64,000 nt of DNA from Gottfriedia acidiceleris (GCF_023115465.1 NZ_CP096034.1:3348001-3412000); one strand, 5' to 3'; counted from the first letter of the stretch, positions 1 to 11,207 are shown. Made by a program: numbers and translations. Notes: generated by a model not told the origin, from the letters alone.

Positions 1-1763
<1,763 letters not shown>

Positions 1764-1792
1764 AAAAGCTCTTCGGATGTCGAAGAGCTTTT
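1764..1792. terminator. duplicated copy of the qox terminator hairpin
   Basis: A stem of AAAAAGCTCTTCG pairing with CGAAGAGCTTTT. It differs by about one base from the hairpin at 3311-3341. The two copies bracket the cassette between them, so this one is best read as the target duplication made on insertion. It can still act as a terminator. Confidence 0.75.
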
Positions 1793-3310
1793 ACACGCTG
1801 TTGAAAAACAATCATGTCAATTAAATTACCAAATTTTCGTAGAAGGCGTAGAGTGATGTTGAATTCCACTACAGGGTGCTCGCTTTCCATTGGGCGAGAT
1901 TCTTTAGCCTTCCCGCTTATCCCATAGGAGTCGATTCCCCCTTTCGTTTCAATCAATTTAGTCAATCAAAAAAAGTCTGCAATAAATACTAGTCAAATAG
2001 CCTTTACTTTGAGTAACCTAACTGTATTATATTAATCAGCTTGTAGCTCAATTAAATATTCAACATTAATTAAACTAAACAATTGAATTTGTTTTTAAAG
2101 GCTCTGCTAAAGTGGAAGAAGAAAAATTCAAATCGTGGTTTATTGACTACTTCAATTTTGTTACAATTATTTTTGAATTATTAACAAATTAAGATAAACA
2201 GTAGAATGAGGTAATCTAGTGACAAATTTTATGTACATATTTTGCTTAATGGTATGGGGGTTAAATTTTATTGCGGTAAAAATTCAAGGAACACCCGTCA
2301 GTTTGGAATTATCATTATCATATCGTTTAGTTATGACAGCTTTTTTATTTTTAGTTCTTGTGTGCTTCCTTAAACCCAATGGGAGACCAAGTACAAAAGA
2401 TTTACCGTTTATTATAGTTTTTGGTGTATGTAACTTTGCATTAAGTTATCTGTGCCTTTATTACGCCACAATTTTGAGCTCTGCTGCCATTGTAACTTTA
2501 ATCTTTTCGTTAAAAGTGATATTGACTCCGATTGCTCTCCGTGTTTTTTTAAAAGAGAAACTATATTTTCGCGTGTTAATTGGGGGAATTCTAGGAGTAT
2601 TTGGAGTATGTGTCCTAATCTATCCAAACTTAAATGATTTTCAAGGACTTACTGATTTAAAAGGAATCATGATTGCTTTGTTAGGTACGATTCTAACAGC
2701 AGTTGGTGATGCAAGTTCTGCAAGAAATGCTAATAGAAAGATTAACCCTATCTATTCAAATGCTATTGGTTTTACAATTGCTGGTGTTTTAATGGGGGTA
2801 ATTGTACTGTTCCAAGGAAATAAAATTATACTTCCAACAACAGTTACATATTTATCTGCTTTGCTATATTTAACATTGATTGCTTCTTTTATGGCTTGGC
2901 TATTTTATTTAAAACTTGTAGAAAAAATTGGAGGGGCAAAAAGTGGGTATATGGTAGCTCTATTCCCAGTAATTGGAGGGGTTGCTTCTGTTTTAATTGG
3001 TGAATCAACTCCATCAATTTATTTGGTAATAGGATGCCTTTCTAGCTGTATTGGAGCTGCAATTGCTTTAGGGGTTAGAATTCGAAGTCAGAATAATAAT
3101 CTTCCTGTAAATACTAATTAAGAAAAAATTTCCTTATTAAGCTAACGGGTGCGTAGTTGCATACTAGTGTTATTGGAAGAATGAAATTGCTCAAACCTAT
3201 TTATATTTAAAACCATTAAAAGATCATTCAAAAAATGCTAATTTTATCTTTATTAAATGTTCACTTAAAGTCCGTTTTCCCTATTGATGACTTTATATTT
3301 CAACAATCTG
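1793..3310. mobile_element. mobile insertion cassette: IS1182-like repeat ends around a transporter gene
   Basis: The left 300 bp (1793 to about 2100) match one end of the roughly 0.5-kb repeat seen at 54441-54949, in the same orientation. The right 145 bp (about 3163-3310) match its other end. Between them, about 65 bp of the plain repeat are replaced by about 1.06 kb holding an EamA transporter gene with its own upstream region. The ends carry TGTTGAAA in inverted orientation. The qox terminator hairpin is duplicated on both sides, so the whole unit probably moved as one. There is no transposase inside, so it would need one supplied in trans. Mobile insertion cassettes (MICs) with IS231 ends are known in the Bacillus cereus group; this one has different ends. 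The IS1182 assignment rests on the ends and the palindromic target and is an inference. Confidence 0.75.
2219..3121 (+). CDS. EamA/DMT-family transporter
   Basis: A 300-residue integral membrane protein with ten predicted hydrophobic segments arranged as two EamA repeats, typical of drug/metabolite transporters that export small metabolites or amino acids. The substrate cannot be told from sequence. The GTG start at 2219 follows GAGG with seven bases of spacing; a TTGACT-like -35 lies about 75 bases upstream. The gene is intact. It lies inside a repeat element whose two halves flank it, so it is probably a passenger gene. The terminator at 3311-3341 would end its transcript. Confidence 0.88.
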   Translation: MTNFMYIFCLMVWGLNFIAVKIQGTPVSLELSLSYRLVMTAFLFLVLVCFLKPNGRPSTKDLPFIIVFGVCNFALSYLCLYYATILSSAAIVTLIFSLKVILTPIALRVFLKEKLYFRVLIGGILGVFGVCVLIYPNLNDFQGLTDLKGIMIALLGTILTAVGDASSARNANRKINPIYSNAIGFTIAGVLMGVIVLFQGNKIILPTTVTYLSALLYLTLIASFMAWLFYLKLVEKIGGAKSGYMVALFPVIGGVASVLIGESTPSIYLVIGCLSSCIGAAIALGVRIRSQNNNLPVNTN

Positions 3311-3341
3311 AAAAAGCTCTTCGAATGTCGAAGAGCTTTTT
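3311..3341. terminator. bidirectional terminator of the qox operon and the EamA gene
   Basis: A 13-base stem (AAAAAGCTCTTCG / CGAAGAGCTTTTT) with a three-base loop and T-runs on both strands, lying five bases beyond the qoxD stop codon. It is the original site of which 1764-1792 is the duplicate. Confidence 0.85.
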
Positions 3342-3345
3342 ACTA

Positions 3346-3627
3346 TTACATACCCCAAATTAATGTCCAAAGAGTACCGAAAACAATTGCTACTGCAATA
3401 AATACTGCGTAACCTAAATTGATATATAATACTCCTTTATTTTCATTTTCATTCATATGCATGAAAACAATTAACTGAAGACCGCCTTGTAATAATGCAG
3501 TTACAATTAAAATAATAAATGATACATTAAACGGTAAATTTAAATAATAGACACTTAAAGCTATGATTGTTAGAACAAGTGATTGGATGAAGCCAACCAC
3601 TTGATGCTTAGGGAATAATGCGCTCAT
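3346..3627 (-). CDS. qoxD: cytochrome aa3 quinol oxidase subunit IV
   Basis: A small 93-residue subunit of the aa3-600-type menaquinol oxidase with three membrane helices, in the COX4-like/CyoD family. It supports assembly or stability of the CuB site region in related oxidases and has no cofactor of its own. It is the last gene of qoxABCD; its start overlaps the qoxC stop by four bases, showing translational coupling. The motif FMHMNENENKG between helices is typical of the family. The operon terminator follows directly. Confidence 0.95.
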   Translation of the reverse strand: MSALFPKHQVVGFIQSLVLTIIALSVYYLNLPFNVSFIILIVTALLQGGLQLIVFMHMNENENKGVLYINLGYAVFIAVAIVFGTLWTLIWGM

Positions 3628-4214
3628 CCAATCAGTCCTTTCACGTAAACAAAACTAAAGATAAAGATCCATACTACGTCTAAGAAGTGCCAGTATAATG
3701 AATAAATAAATGTTTTGTTTGCTGTAGTTTCAGTAATCCCCTCACGAGAAACTTGAATTAAGATTGCAATCCCCCATAACATACCGAATGATACGTGGGC
3801 TCCGTGAGTACCTAATAATACAAATAATGCTGATAAAGCACCACTACTTTGGATTGTTGCACCTTCATGAACATAAGTAAAGAACTCTGTAATTTCTACT
3901 CCTAGGAAGACTGCTCCTAAAGCTAGTGTTAATACAAGGAAGCTTATAAAAGCTTTTTTGTGATTTAATTTTATTGCGTTTACGACTAAACCAATCGTAA
4001 AACTACTTGTTAATAGGGCAAATGTTTCTATCATTACACCTTTCATCTCAAATAATTCTTTTTGAGTAGGTGCTGAACCAGTGTTATTTGCTAAAGTGAA
4101 GTAAACTGCGAACAATGTTCCGAATAATGCAATCTCGGCTCCTAAAAATATCCAGAAGCCTAAAATTTTATTAGAACTCTCTTCACCTAGACTATACAGA
4201 GGCCTGCTGCTCAT
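3624..4214 (-). CDS. qoxC: cytochrome aa3 quinol oxidase subunit III
   Basis: A haem-copper oxidase subunit III of 196 residues with five membrane helices, located in the cytoplasmic membrane with QoxA, B and D. The start was set at 4214 ([12 protein letters not shown]) because GAGGTGATC lies just upstream and the family begins there. An upstream in-frame ATG at 4277 would run far into qoxB and has no ribosome binding site. The gene overlaps the end of qoxB by 23 bases. No frameshift or missing segment is visible. Confidence 0.95.
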   Translation of the reverse strand: MSSRPLYSLGEESSNKILGFWIFLGAEIALFGTLFAVYFTLANNTGSAPTQKELFEMKGVMIETFALLTSSFTIGLVVNAIKLNHKKAFISFLVLTLALGAVFLGVEITEFFTYVHEGATIQSSGALSALFVLLGTHGAHVSFGMLWGIAILIQVSREGITETTANKTFIYSLYWHFLDVVWIFIFSFVYVKGLIG

Positions 4215-6156
4215 AGTGATCACCTCGTAATTTTTTCTCTGTTTCGATAATTTCTTCTTTATGAATATGGAAGCCATGATCGCGTTGGAAAGAACGTGCG
4301 ATTAAGCAAAGTGCGATAGGAACTGCAAATACAATCATTGGAACCCACCATTCAAATATTAAGAAGAAACCAAATGCCATAAATGCTGCACCTAAAATGA
4401 ATGGTATACCACTATTACTTGGCATATGAATATCTGTAATCTCACCTTCAAGTAATGATTTACCTTCTTTTTTAGCTTTCCAGAATGGATCTAAAGAATC
4501 AACTTTTGGAATAACTGCGAAATTGTAAGGAGCAATTGGACTGCTTGTAGCCCACTCTAATGTTCTTGCATTCCATGGATCACCAGTTGTTTCTCTTGGT
4601 GCGTAACGTACACTGTAATAAATATTGTAAACAAGTAAACAGAATCCGATTGCTAACCCTACAGCTCCAATTGTAGCAATCATATTTAATGGTCCGAAAC
4701 CTGACTCTGCACTATAAGTATAAGTACGACGAGTCATCCCTTTTAATCCTAATAAGAATAATGGGAAGAATGTTACGTTAAAGCTAACGATAATTGTCCA
4801 GAACGTAATCTTACCAATTTTTTCATCTAATTTGAAACCAAATACTTTAGGGAACCAATAGTAGAATCCTGCGATTACCGCAAAAACAGTACCTGGAATT
4901 AATACATAATGGAAGTGAGCAACCAAGAACATCGTATTATGATATTGGTAGTCAGCACTTGCCATAGCTAGCATTACACCTGTAACCCCACCGATTGTAA
5001 AGATTGGAATAAATGCTAGTGAGTACAACATTGGAACGGTAAATTCGATTTTACCTTTTCTTAAAGTAAACAACCAGTTAAATATTTTAACACCGGTTGG
5101 TATACTAATTGCCATTGTTGTAATACTAAAGAAGCCATTTACAACAGAGCCTTGACCCATCGTATAGAAATGGTGAACCCAAACAAGGAAACTTAGAGCA
5201 GAAATGGCGATCATACTAACAACCATGCTCTTATATCCGTATAAATTCTTTCTTGAGAAAGTAGCTATAATTTCACTGTATATACCGAATGCTGGAAGAA
5301 TAACGATGTAAACTTCAGGATGTCCCCAAATCCAGAACAAGTTCGCCCAAAGCATATCATTACCATGTGCCATCGTAAAGAATTGAGTACCAAACTCACG
5401 ATCGAACATCATTAATGCTAAAGCTACAGTTAATACTGGGAATGCAAATACGATAATAACGTTTGTAATTAAAATACTCCATGTAAACATTGGCAATTTC
5501 ATTAATTTCAAGCCTGGAGCACGCATTTTTAAAATTGTAACGATAAAGTTAATACCAGTCATTAAAGTACCAAGACCAGCGATTTGAAGCGAAATTGCGT
5601 AATAGTTATTCCCAACGCCTGGGCTAAATTCCTTACTAGCTAGTGGGAAGTAAGCTGTCCAACCAGCATCAGGTGATCCACCGATAACAAAGCTTAAGTT
5701 TAAAAGCATTGCACCTGCAAAGAATAACCAGAAACTAACTGCATTTAAGTAAGGGAAAGCAACGTCACGTGCTCCGATTTGTAAAGGAATAACGATGTTC
5801 ATTAATCCAATAATGAAAGGCATCGCCATGAACAGAATCATAATTAAGCCGTGAGTTGTAAAAATTTCATTATAATGTTGTGCATCTAATATTTTTAAAT
5901 CTGGTCCTGCTAACTGTGCTCTCATTAATAACGCATCTACTCCACCACGGAATAGCATTAATAATGCACACAGAATATACATAACACCGATACGTTTATG
6001 GTCAACAGTCGTTAACCATTCTTTCCATAAGTAACCCCATTTTTTAAATTTGGTTAAACCAATTACAATAGCAAGTGATACAACAACGATACTCACCATT
6101 GCGCCATAGATCATTGGTTCACCTGTTACAAAAAAGTGATCCCATTTATAACCCAT
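4192..6156 (-). CDS. qoxB: cytochrome aa3 quinol oxidase subunit I
   Basis: The catalytic haem-copper subunit (654 residues, about 14-15 helices). It reduces oxygen to water at a haem a3-CuB centre with electrons from menaquinol and pumps protons. Visible ligands include the low-spin haem histidine (FTTHGLI, H102), the HPEVY motif with the cross-linked His-Tyr pair, the CuB histidine pair (VHHFYTMG) and the haem histidines of [11 protein letters not shown]. The start overlaps the qoxA stop as TAATG, so the two are coupled. The length and the soluble C-terminal tail match the quinol-oxidase branch rather than cytochrome c oxidases. Confidence 0.97.
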   Translation of the reverse strand: MGYKWDHFFVTGEPMIYGAMVSIVVVSLAIVIGLTKFKKWGYLWKEWLTTVDHKRIGVMYILCALLMLFRGGVDALLMRAQLAGPDLKILDAQHYNEIFTTHGLIMILFMAMPFIIGLMNIVIPLQIGARDVAFPYLNAVSFWLFFAGAMLLNLSFVIGGSPDAGWTAYFPLASKEFSPGVGNNYYAISLQIAGLGTLMTGINFIVTILKMRAPGLKLMKLPMFTWSILITNVIIVFAFPVLTVALALMMFDREFGTQFFTMAHGNDMLWANLFWIWGHPEVYIVILPAFGIYSEIIATFSRKNLYGYKSMVVSMIAISALSFLVWVHHFYTMGQGSVVNGFFSITTMAISIPTGVKIFNWLFTLRKGKIEFTVPMLYSLAFIPIFTIGGVTGVMLAMASADYQYHNTMFLVAHFHYVLIPGTVFAVIAGFYYWFPKVFGFKLDEKIGKITFWTIIVSFNVTFFPLFLLGLKGMTRRTYTYSAESGFGPLNMIATIGAVGLAIGFCLLVYNIYYSVRYAPRETTGDPWNARTLEWATSSPIAPYNFAVIPKVDSLDPFWKAKKEGKSLLEGEITDIHMPSNSGIPFILGAAFMAFGFFLIFEWWVPMIVFAVPIALCLIARSFQRDHGFHIHKEEIIETEKKLRGDHYEQQASV

Positions 6157-7055
6157 TATTTCATCCCCTCCATATTATCCATGTCATGGTGATCAGATGA
6201 ATCCTTCATAGAACCATGTTGATGTCCTGCATTTTTTCCTTCTGGAGCTGGTCTAAATCCTAAATGAGTCGAAGTATATGTCTTTCTACCTAAATGCTCA
6301 ATTTTTAGTAATTTATTAAACTCGTTTTCTGTTAAAGCAGGAGCTGTTTCTTTAACGTCCTTAACCCAGCCATTAAAATCCTTATCATTCATTGCTAGTA
6401 CTTCAAATTCCATTCCAGCAAAGCCTTTACCATTGAAGTTACTGTTTTTACCAATATAAGAGCCTTCATTGGAAGCAACAAAATTTAATTTAGTTACCAT
6501 GTCACTCATTGCATATTTTTGTCCACCTAATTGAGGTATCCAAAAACTTGTAATCGGACCAAATGAATAAAGTCGGAATTCAACATTTCTATTTGTTGGA
6601 ATATTTACATAGTTAACCGTTTCAATTCCTTGTTCAGGATATGAGAAATGCCATTTCCAGTTTGAAGAACTTGCATAAATAACAAGTGGTTTATCATTTT
6701 CATGACCTTTTGGTACACTTTCAACCGCATTTGTTGTTTTAACAGTTACTACTGATAAAACTGCAACAATAATAATTGGGATGACAGTCCAAATAATTTC
6801 AAGTGTTTTACTTCCCTCTTCATGAGGCGGTTCGTAATCTTTCGGAAGTTTACTAGCACGATATTTATATAGAATAACAATATAAAGAATGTAAACTACT
6901 AGTAAAACTCCTAACATCATCAACATCGAGAAGATAATCGTATCCGCTTGCGTTTTAGCAACAGGACCCTTAGGATTAAGAACTGCAATCTTGTCACAAG
7001 CACCCATTACTAATGCAACCAGCATGATCATCATGCCCATTAGAAATTTTTTCAT
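6156..7055 (-). CDS. qoxA: cytochrome aa3 quinol oxidase subunit II
   Basis: The 299-residue subunit II, a lipoprotein with a lipobox ending VMGAC (Cys20), two membrane helices and an external cupredoxin-fold domain. No cysteine is present beyond the lipobox, so the CuA site is absent, which marks a quinol oxidase. The C-terminus is rich in His, Met and Asp and may bind metal, though this is only a compositional remark. A GGAAGG site precedes the ATG. It is the first gene of qoxABCD; a candidate promoter and operator lie about 80 bases upstream. Confidence 0.96.
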   Translation of the reverse strand: MKKFLMGMMIMLVALVMGACDKIAVLNPKGPVAKTQADTIIFSMLMMLGVLLVVYILYIVILYKYRASKLPKDYEPPHEEGSKTLEIIWTVIPIIIVAVLSVVTVKTTNAVESVPKGHENDKPLVIYASSSNWKWHFSYPEQGIETVNYVNIPTNRNVEFRLYSFGPITSFWIPQLGGQKYAMSDMVTKLNFVASNEGSYIGKNSNFNGKGFAGMEFEVLAMNDKDFNGWVKDVKETAPALTENEFNKLLKIEHLGRKTYTSTHLGFRPAPEGKNAGHQHGSMKDSSDHHDMDNMEGMK

Positions 7056-7136
7056 TTCGCTCTTCCTTCCTATAACGTAAGTAAAAGTTCAAAATAGTTT
7101 TTTTGAATTATTTCTTAGATAAGTATTTTTATAAAT

Positions 7137-7152
7137 TGTCACTAAAATGACA
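7137..7152. promoter_or_regulatory. inverted repeat TGTCA-N6-TGACA in the likely qoxA promoter
   Basis: A 16-base palindrome about 82 bases upstream of the qoxA start. On the minus strand it falls between a TTGTTT (-35-like) and a TATAA-type (-10-like) element spaced 17-18 bases apart, where a repressor or activator could act. The protein that binds it is not identified. Confidence 0.4.
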
Positions 7153-7233
7153 AACAATGTCCACAGTTATAGTAAGATACTTTAATTAAAAAAACAAACA
7201 ATTAATTTCCATTTTGGAAGGAAAAAAAGAGTG

Positions 7234-7371
7234 TTCACATTTTAGACATATTTGAAAATATGGTGTTTTCTTTAAAACCTATATACATCAATGGTTTAAC
7301 ATGAATGCTCACTTATTCACAACGTTCACATTTTAGACAAATATTAGATTTTGATTAACTTTTTGTTCACA
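7234..7371 (-). promoter_or_regulatory. cluster of four TGTGAA sites upstream of qoxA (ResD-like)
   Basis: TTCACA (TGTGAA on the qox strand) occurs at 7234-7239, 7316-7321, 7325-7330 and 7366-7371. The 16-base string GTTCACATTTTAGACA occurs twice (7233-7248, 7324-7339). The copy at 7316-7321 reads TTGTGAAT, close to the TTTGTGAAT consensus for ResD of Bacillus subtilis. This supports, but does not prove, control by an oxygen-response regulator. Confidence 0.4.
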
Positions 7372-7446
7372 TCTCGAAACTTACATATTAGTAAATTAGT
7401 ATAATAATTTTTATGGAATTTAACAAAATAATCTGTATTTTCGCAC

Positions 7447-7473
7447 AAAAAAATAACGCAGAATAATCTGCGT
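7447..7473 (-). terminator. terminator of the candidate small RNA
   Basis: On the minus strand the stem ACGCAG/CTGCGT with a six-base loop is followed by TA and seven T. There is no T-run on the other strand, so it ends transcripts coming from the Fur box side. Confidence 0.7.
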
Positions 7474-7645
7474 CAAAAAAACAGGGTTATTAATTTGGTG
7501 AAGAGAAAAACTACTGTCCTAGCACGTTCTTCTCCGCTTTAGGTTTTTGGGGGTTCTAGGGTTGCATTCCACATTTTACTTTTTAATGTGTATACAAACG
7601 AAGAACTAAGAAAAACTATGGCTTATTTCTTAAACTTCTATTATT
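7447..7645 (-). ncRNA. candidate Fur-controlled small RNA (FsrA-like)
   Basis: Between a Fur box (7665-7679) and a rho-independent terminator (7447-7473) lie about 180 bases with no convincing gene, read towards qoxA. The predicted transcript has unpaired C-rich runs (AACCCTAGAACCCCC around 7549-7564), the feature by which FsrA of Bacillus subtilis pairs with ribosome binding sites. An 11-codon frame (MWNATLEPPKT) crosses the same segment but has no clear ribosome binding site. The 5' end is approximate, since the -10 element is ambiguous (TAATCT or TAAGAT). Homology to FsrA is an inference from architecture. Confidence 0.45.
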
Positions 7646-7664
7646 AATCTTAGATTACCAAAAA

Positions 7665-7679
7665 TGAAAATGATTATCA
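7665..7679. promoter_or_regulatory. Fur box
   Basis: TGAAAATGATTATCA matches the 7-1-7 Fur consensus TGATAATNATTATCA at all but one defined position. A TTGATA -35-like element on the minus strand overlaps it, so iron-loaded Fur would block transcription towards 7447. Read the other way it points only into the antisense of the hydrolase gene. Confidence 0.7.
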
Positions 7680-7733
7680 ATACCAATTATTGGTTTTTTT
7701 ATGATCTAAAGAAATAGTCTAAATACCAAATGA

Positions 7734-8420
7734 TCATAATATGTTCATTAAGAATTGTGCAAGTAAAGTTGGATTTTCAATATTAGGAATATGTCCTGCT
7801 TTCAAATTATGAATTGTCATCCCTCTTTCTTTTGCACGCTCTACAGATCGAAAAATTCCATAGTAAAATGGATTTTGTTCTTTCTCTGTACAATTAATAT
7901 AGGAGGTTTTTATATTTTTTAACTCCTTATTTTTGAGGATAAGCGGCGTTTTAAAACATTTTTGAGGATGATCAGTTAGACGATAATCATATCGATCTTC
8001 CTCTACTACTGGTACTTTCCATCCTTCACCTTTTGTATCAATCAAACCTTGAAGAAAATTTACTATTTCATCTGGAAACAAATTAACAACTGCTTCACCA
8101 TCATTTAATAACATCGCATCTAAATAGATAACTTCATCAATTAATTCTGGAATACGATCAACTACTCCTGATGCTACTACACCACCATAGCTATGACCAA
8201 TCAGAACAATATTATGTAAATTTTCATAATTAATCACATTAACAATGTCATTTATTGCAGTGTTTAAATCTACTTCTTTATTCGCTAAATGAAACCTTTC
8301 CCCACAACCAGTCATTGTAGGTGTATATACAGTATGCCCCTCTTTTTCTAATAATATTTTTACCTCTTTCCATGCCCAGCCCCCTGAACTCATTCCGTGA
8401 CAAATAACGATTGTTTTCAT
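7734..8420 (-). CDS. alpha/beta-fold hydrolase
   Basis: A 228-residue soluble hydrolase. It has an oxyanion-hole motif (CHGMSSGGWAW), a nucleophile elbow GHSYGG with Ser77, and a late histidine in AGHIPNIENP (His210). The compact form resembles the methylesterase/hydroxynitrile-lyase group of alpha/beta hydrolases, so an esterase activity is likely; the substrate is unknown. It stands alone, between the Fur-box region downstream and the DUF1904 gene in the opposite direction. Confidence 0.85.
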   Translation of the reverse strand: MKTIVICHGMSSGGWAWKEVKILLEKEGHTVYTPTMTGCGERFHLANKEVDLNTAINDIVNVINYENLHNIVLIGHSYGGVVASGVVDRIPELIDEVIYLDAMLLNDGEAVVNLFPDEIVNFLQGLIDTKGEGWKVPVVEEDRYDYRLTDHPQKCFKTPLILKNKELKNIKTSYINCTEKEQNPFYYGIFRSVERAKERGMTIHNLKAGHIPNIENPTLLAQFLMNIL

Positions 8421-8571
8421 CTATTTCACCTTTTCACATTTTATGATCTTTGTTTTTTACACACAAAGCCAAATAAATATATTCAATGTATAAATAGCAA
8501 AACCCTACTTAGAAAAAATTAAACTAATTTAATTTTTAAGTTATAATGGGAGAAAAAAAGGTGGGACATTT

Positions 8572-8901
8572 ATGCCTCAATTATTAATTAAAGGGATTTC
8601 TACTGTTGATATTTGCAAAATTAGTAAGTCTTTAATCGAAGAACTAGCAGTGGTTTGTGAATGTGGAACTGATAATTTTACAATTGATTGTCTCCATTCA
8701 ACTTCAATTTTTAATGGTGAAATTGTAGAAAGCTTTCCATTCATTGAAGTAAAGTGGTTTGAACGTGGAGGTGAAACTAGAGATCGTTTTGCTACTACAA
8801 TCGAAAAACATATTAACACTTTGAATATTCCCGAATTTGAAATTGCTTTTATTACATATCAAGAAGATTGTTATTATATAAATGGGAATAAATTTTCATA
8901 A
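8572..8901 (+). CDS. DUF1904 family protein
   Basis: A 109-residue protein matching the small DUF1904 family of tautomerase-like fold. The pattern is an N-terminal PQLLIKGI strand, a helix ending in the EELA segment, then DNFTID and a second strand-helix unit. The family is widespread in Firmicutes with no settled function. AGGTGGG precedes the ATG. It is monocistronic, with a terminator 20 bases after the stop codon. Confidence 0.8.
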   Translation: MPQLLIKGISTVDICKISKSLIEELAVVCECGTDNFTIDCLHSTSIFNGEIVESFPFIEVKWFERGGETRDRFATTIEKHINTLNIPEFEIAFITYQEDCYYINGNKFS

Positions 8902-8921
8902 TAATATTTTGAAATAATTTA

Positions 8922-8950
8922 GGTCAGCGAAGCAGCTGACCTTTTTTTTT
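8922..8950 (+). terminator. rho-independent terminator after the DUF1904 gene
   Basis: Stem GGTCAGC/GCTGACC followed by nine T. Confidence 0.9.
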
Positions 8951-9148
8951 TGAAAAATCCATAATTCCGGGACATGTGTACCTATAGGATGATGTCATTT
9001 CGGGATATTTCAACTATGTGGACAAATATACAAACTAAAAAAAATGGTCATCTGACTAAGTACATGATTTGTAAGATTGAATATTAGTATATTAATCGGA
9101 CAAGTAGGAAACAAAAAAATGCTACCGATTAGAGAAAGGTGAAGGAAA

Positions 9149-10504
9149 ATGAATTTTGAAATTGCAATGACAGCGTTTGTTTTCATTATGACAATGTCTG
9201 TCATATTCTGGAGACCAAAAGGAATTCATGAAGCATGGCCTGCTTCAATTGGAGCTATAATCATTCTAGTAACTGGAATTGTTAGTCGACACGATTTATA
9301 TGACATTATAACGAAAATCGGTGGAGCTTCAATAACAATTATAGCAACAATTGTTATGGCTGTTATTTTAGAAAGCTTCGGGTTCTTTCATTGGTCAGCA
9401 GCTCGACTAGTTACATTGGCCAAAGGTTCTAGTTATCGATTATATTGGTACATTCAATTACTATGTTTTTTAATGACGTTACTTTTTAATAATGATGGTA
9501 GCATCCTAATTACAACACCTATACTAATAATTCTTTTAAAAAATCTACGTTTAAAACCACATCAACAAATACCCTACCTATTATCTGGTGCATTAATTGC
9601 AACTGCTTCAAGTGCTCCAATTGGCGTAAGTAATATCGTAAATTTAATAGGTTTAAAAATCGTACACATGCCACTTTATATGCAACCATTAATGATGTTT
9701 GTACCTACAATGTTAGGTTTATTATTTATGTCGATTATGATGTATCTCGTACTAAAAAGTAAATTTCCAGAAGTGTTACCAGCTTCAACAAATGATATTG
9801 AAGAATCTTTTTTTATTAAAAATTTTCATCCCTTAAAAAGTAAAATTTCTGTTGAAACAAAAAGAAAAAGAACAAAGTTTATGCTTAAAATATTAACTTT
9901 TGTATTTGTAATGAGATGTTTACTGTTTGTTGCATCGTTTATTTCAATTCCAATTGAAATTGTTGCAGTACTTGGTTCCCTTATTTTGCTTATATGGAGA
10001 TGGTACCATTTAAGAACAAATCCCGTAGATATCTTAAAAAAGACACCTTGGCAAATTCTTTTATTTGCATTCTCAATGTATGTAATTATTTACGGACTTC
10101 ACAATGCTGGTCTAACTGATTTTATTGTAAAAGAAATTGAACCAATCGTAAATCAAGGGCTTTTTAATGCCACTTTGGCAATGGGGGGATTAGTAAGTGT
10201 AATGTCAAATCTTTTTAACAATCACCCTGCCCTTATGATTGGCACAATCAGCTTAACTGAAATGGGACTAGATCCAGTGACACTAAAAGCAATCTATCTA
10301 GCTAATATAGTTGGTAGTGATATAGGCTCGCTTTTGTTACCTATTGGAACATTAGCATCATTAATTTGGATGCACATTTTAAAAGAAAATAAAATTAAAG
10401 TAAAATGGAAAGATTATTTAAGCGTCACCATAATTGTGATCCCATTAACAACAATTATTTCATTAATACTACTATATTATTGGATACAATTATTTTTTGC
10501 TTAA
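9149..10504 (+). CDS. ArsB/NhaD-like permease of the ion transporter superfamily
   Basis: A 451-residue integral membrane protein with about eleven hydrophobic segments and two inverted halves. Each half carries a polar break (NNDGSILITTP and the later NNHPALMIG) that matches the ion-binding loops of the ArsB/DASS fold. Similar Bacillus proteins are annotated as arsenical pump proteins (YdfA-like). No arsR, arsC or arsA gene lies nearby, so the substrate is open and may not be arsenite. It is followed after 29 bases by the DUF2642-like gene, probably in one operon. Confidence 0.85.
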   Translation: MNFEIAMTAFVFIMTMSVIFWRPKGIHEAWPASIGAIIILVTGIVSRHDLYDIITKIGGASITIIATIVMAVILESFGFFHWSAARLVTLAKGSSYRLYWYIQLLCFLMTLLFNNDGSILITTPILIILLKNLRLKPHQQIPYLLSGALIATASSAPIGVSNIVNLIGLKIVHMPLYMQPLMMFVPTMLGLLFMSIMMYLVLKSKFPEVLPASTNDIEESFFIKNFHPLKSKISVETKRKRTKFMLKILTFVFVMRCLLFVASFISIPIEIVAVLGSLILLIWRWYHLRTNPVDILKKTPWQILLFAFSMYVIIYGLHNAGLTDFIVKEIEPIVNQGLFNATLAMGGLVSVMSNLFNNHPALMIGTISLTEMGLDPVTLKAIYLANIVGSDIGSLLLPIGTLASLIWMHILKENKIKVKWKDYLSVTIIVIPLTTIISLILLYYWIQLFFA

Positions 10505-10533
10505 TTTAAATTTCCCTTTAGGAGGAGATCTAC

Positions 10534-11199
10534 GTGAGTGATGTATCTACATTGCTTGGAGAACAAGTCTCGGTAAGATTATCTGGAGATGTCGTATTTG
10601 AAGGAATTCTTACTGATTTAGGACAAGATATTTTAGTGCTTTTTAACGGCATAAAATATTATTATATCCCTTGGATGCATATCCATATGGTATATCAAAA
10701 TAATGATTTAAAAGAAAAAATAGATAACCCTATTGAACCATCCATTACACAGGAAATGGAGTCAATTTCATATCGTAAAATTTTACTAAATGCTAAAGGA
10801 ATATTTTCAGAAATCTATGTAACTGGTAATATAACTTTTCATGGTTATATTATGAACGTATTAAATGATTATCTTGTATTTTACTCACCTGTATTTCATA
10901 CAATGTATATTTCTTTATCACATTTAAAATGGATCACACCATATAACCATAGAGTGGTGCCATATAATTTAACAAATGAGACACTAGCAGTACATCCACC
11001 TACTACTCCTTTACACAGGTCTTTAGAAATTCAGCTTAGAAAAGAAATTGGAAAACTTGTTATTTTTGATGGTGGAACAGATCCAATGAAGATTGGGCTT
11101 TTAAATAAAGTAGATAATAACCAAATAGAACTTTCCGTAGCGAGTGGACAAAATGTTTACCTAAAACTGGGACATATAAAATCTATACACTTACCTTAG
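10534..11199 (+). CDS. DUF2642-like protein with repeated Sm-like modules
   Basis: A 221-residue protein built of about three beta-rich modules (near residues 5-55, 85-135 and 160-220). Each resembles the small beta-barrel of DUF2642, for example VSVRLSGDVVFEGILTDLG in the first and IYVTGNITFHGYIMNVLND in the second. Such modules are common in spore-associated proteins of Bacillaceae, but a coat role is not shown here. The GTG start at 10534 has a perfect AGGAGGAGA site. It probably shares a transcript with the ArsB-like permease. Confidence 0.65.
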   Translation: MSDVSTLLGEQVSVRLSGDVVFEGILTDLGQDILVLFNGIKYYYIPWMHIHMVYQNNDLKEKIDNPIEPSITQEMESISYRKILLNAKGIFSEIYVTGNITFHGYIMNVLNDYLVFYSPVFHTMYISLSHLKWITPYNHRVVPYNLTNETLAVHPPTTPLHRSLEIQLRKEIGKLVIFDGGTDPMKIGLLNKVDNNQIELSVASGQNVYLKLGHIKSIHLP

Positions 11200-11207
11200 C
11201 TGGATTC

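Noticed and set aside
9149-10504. Arsenic resistance operon
   Set aside because: The permease is ArsB-like, but no arsR, arsC, arsA or acr gene is near, so an arsenic role is not claimed.
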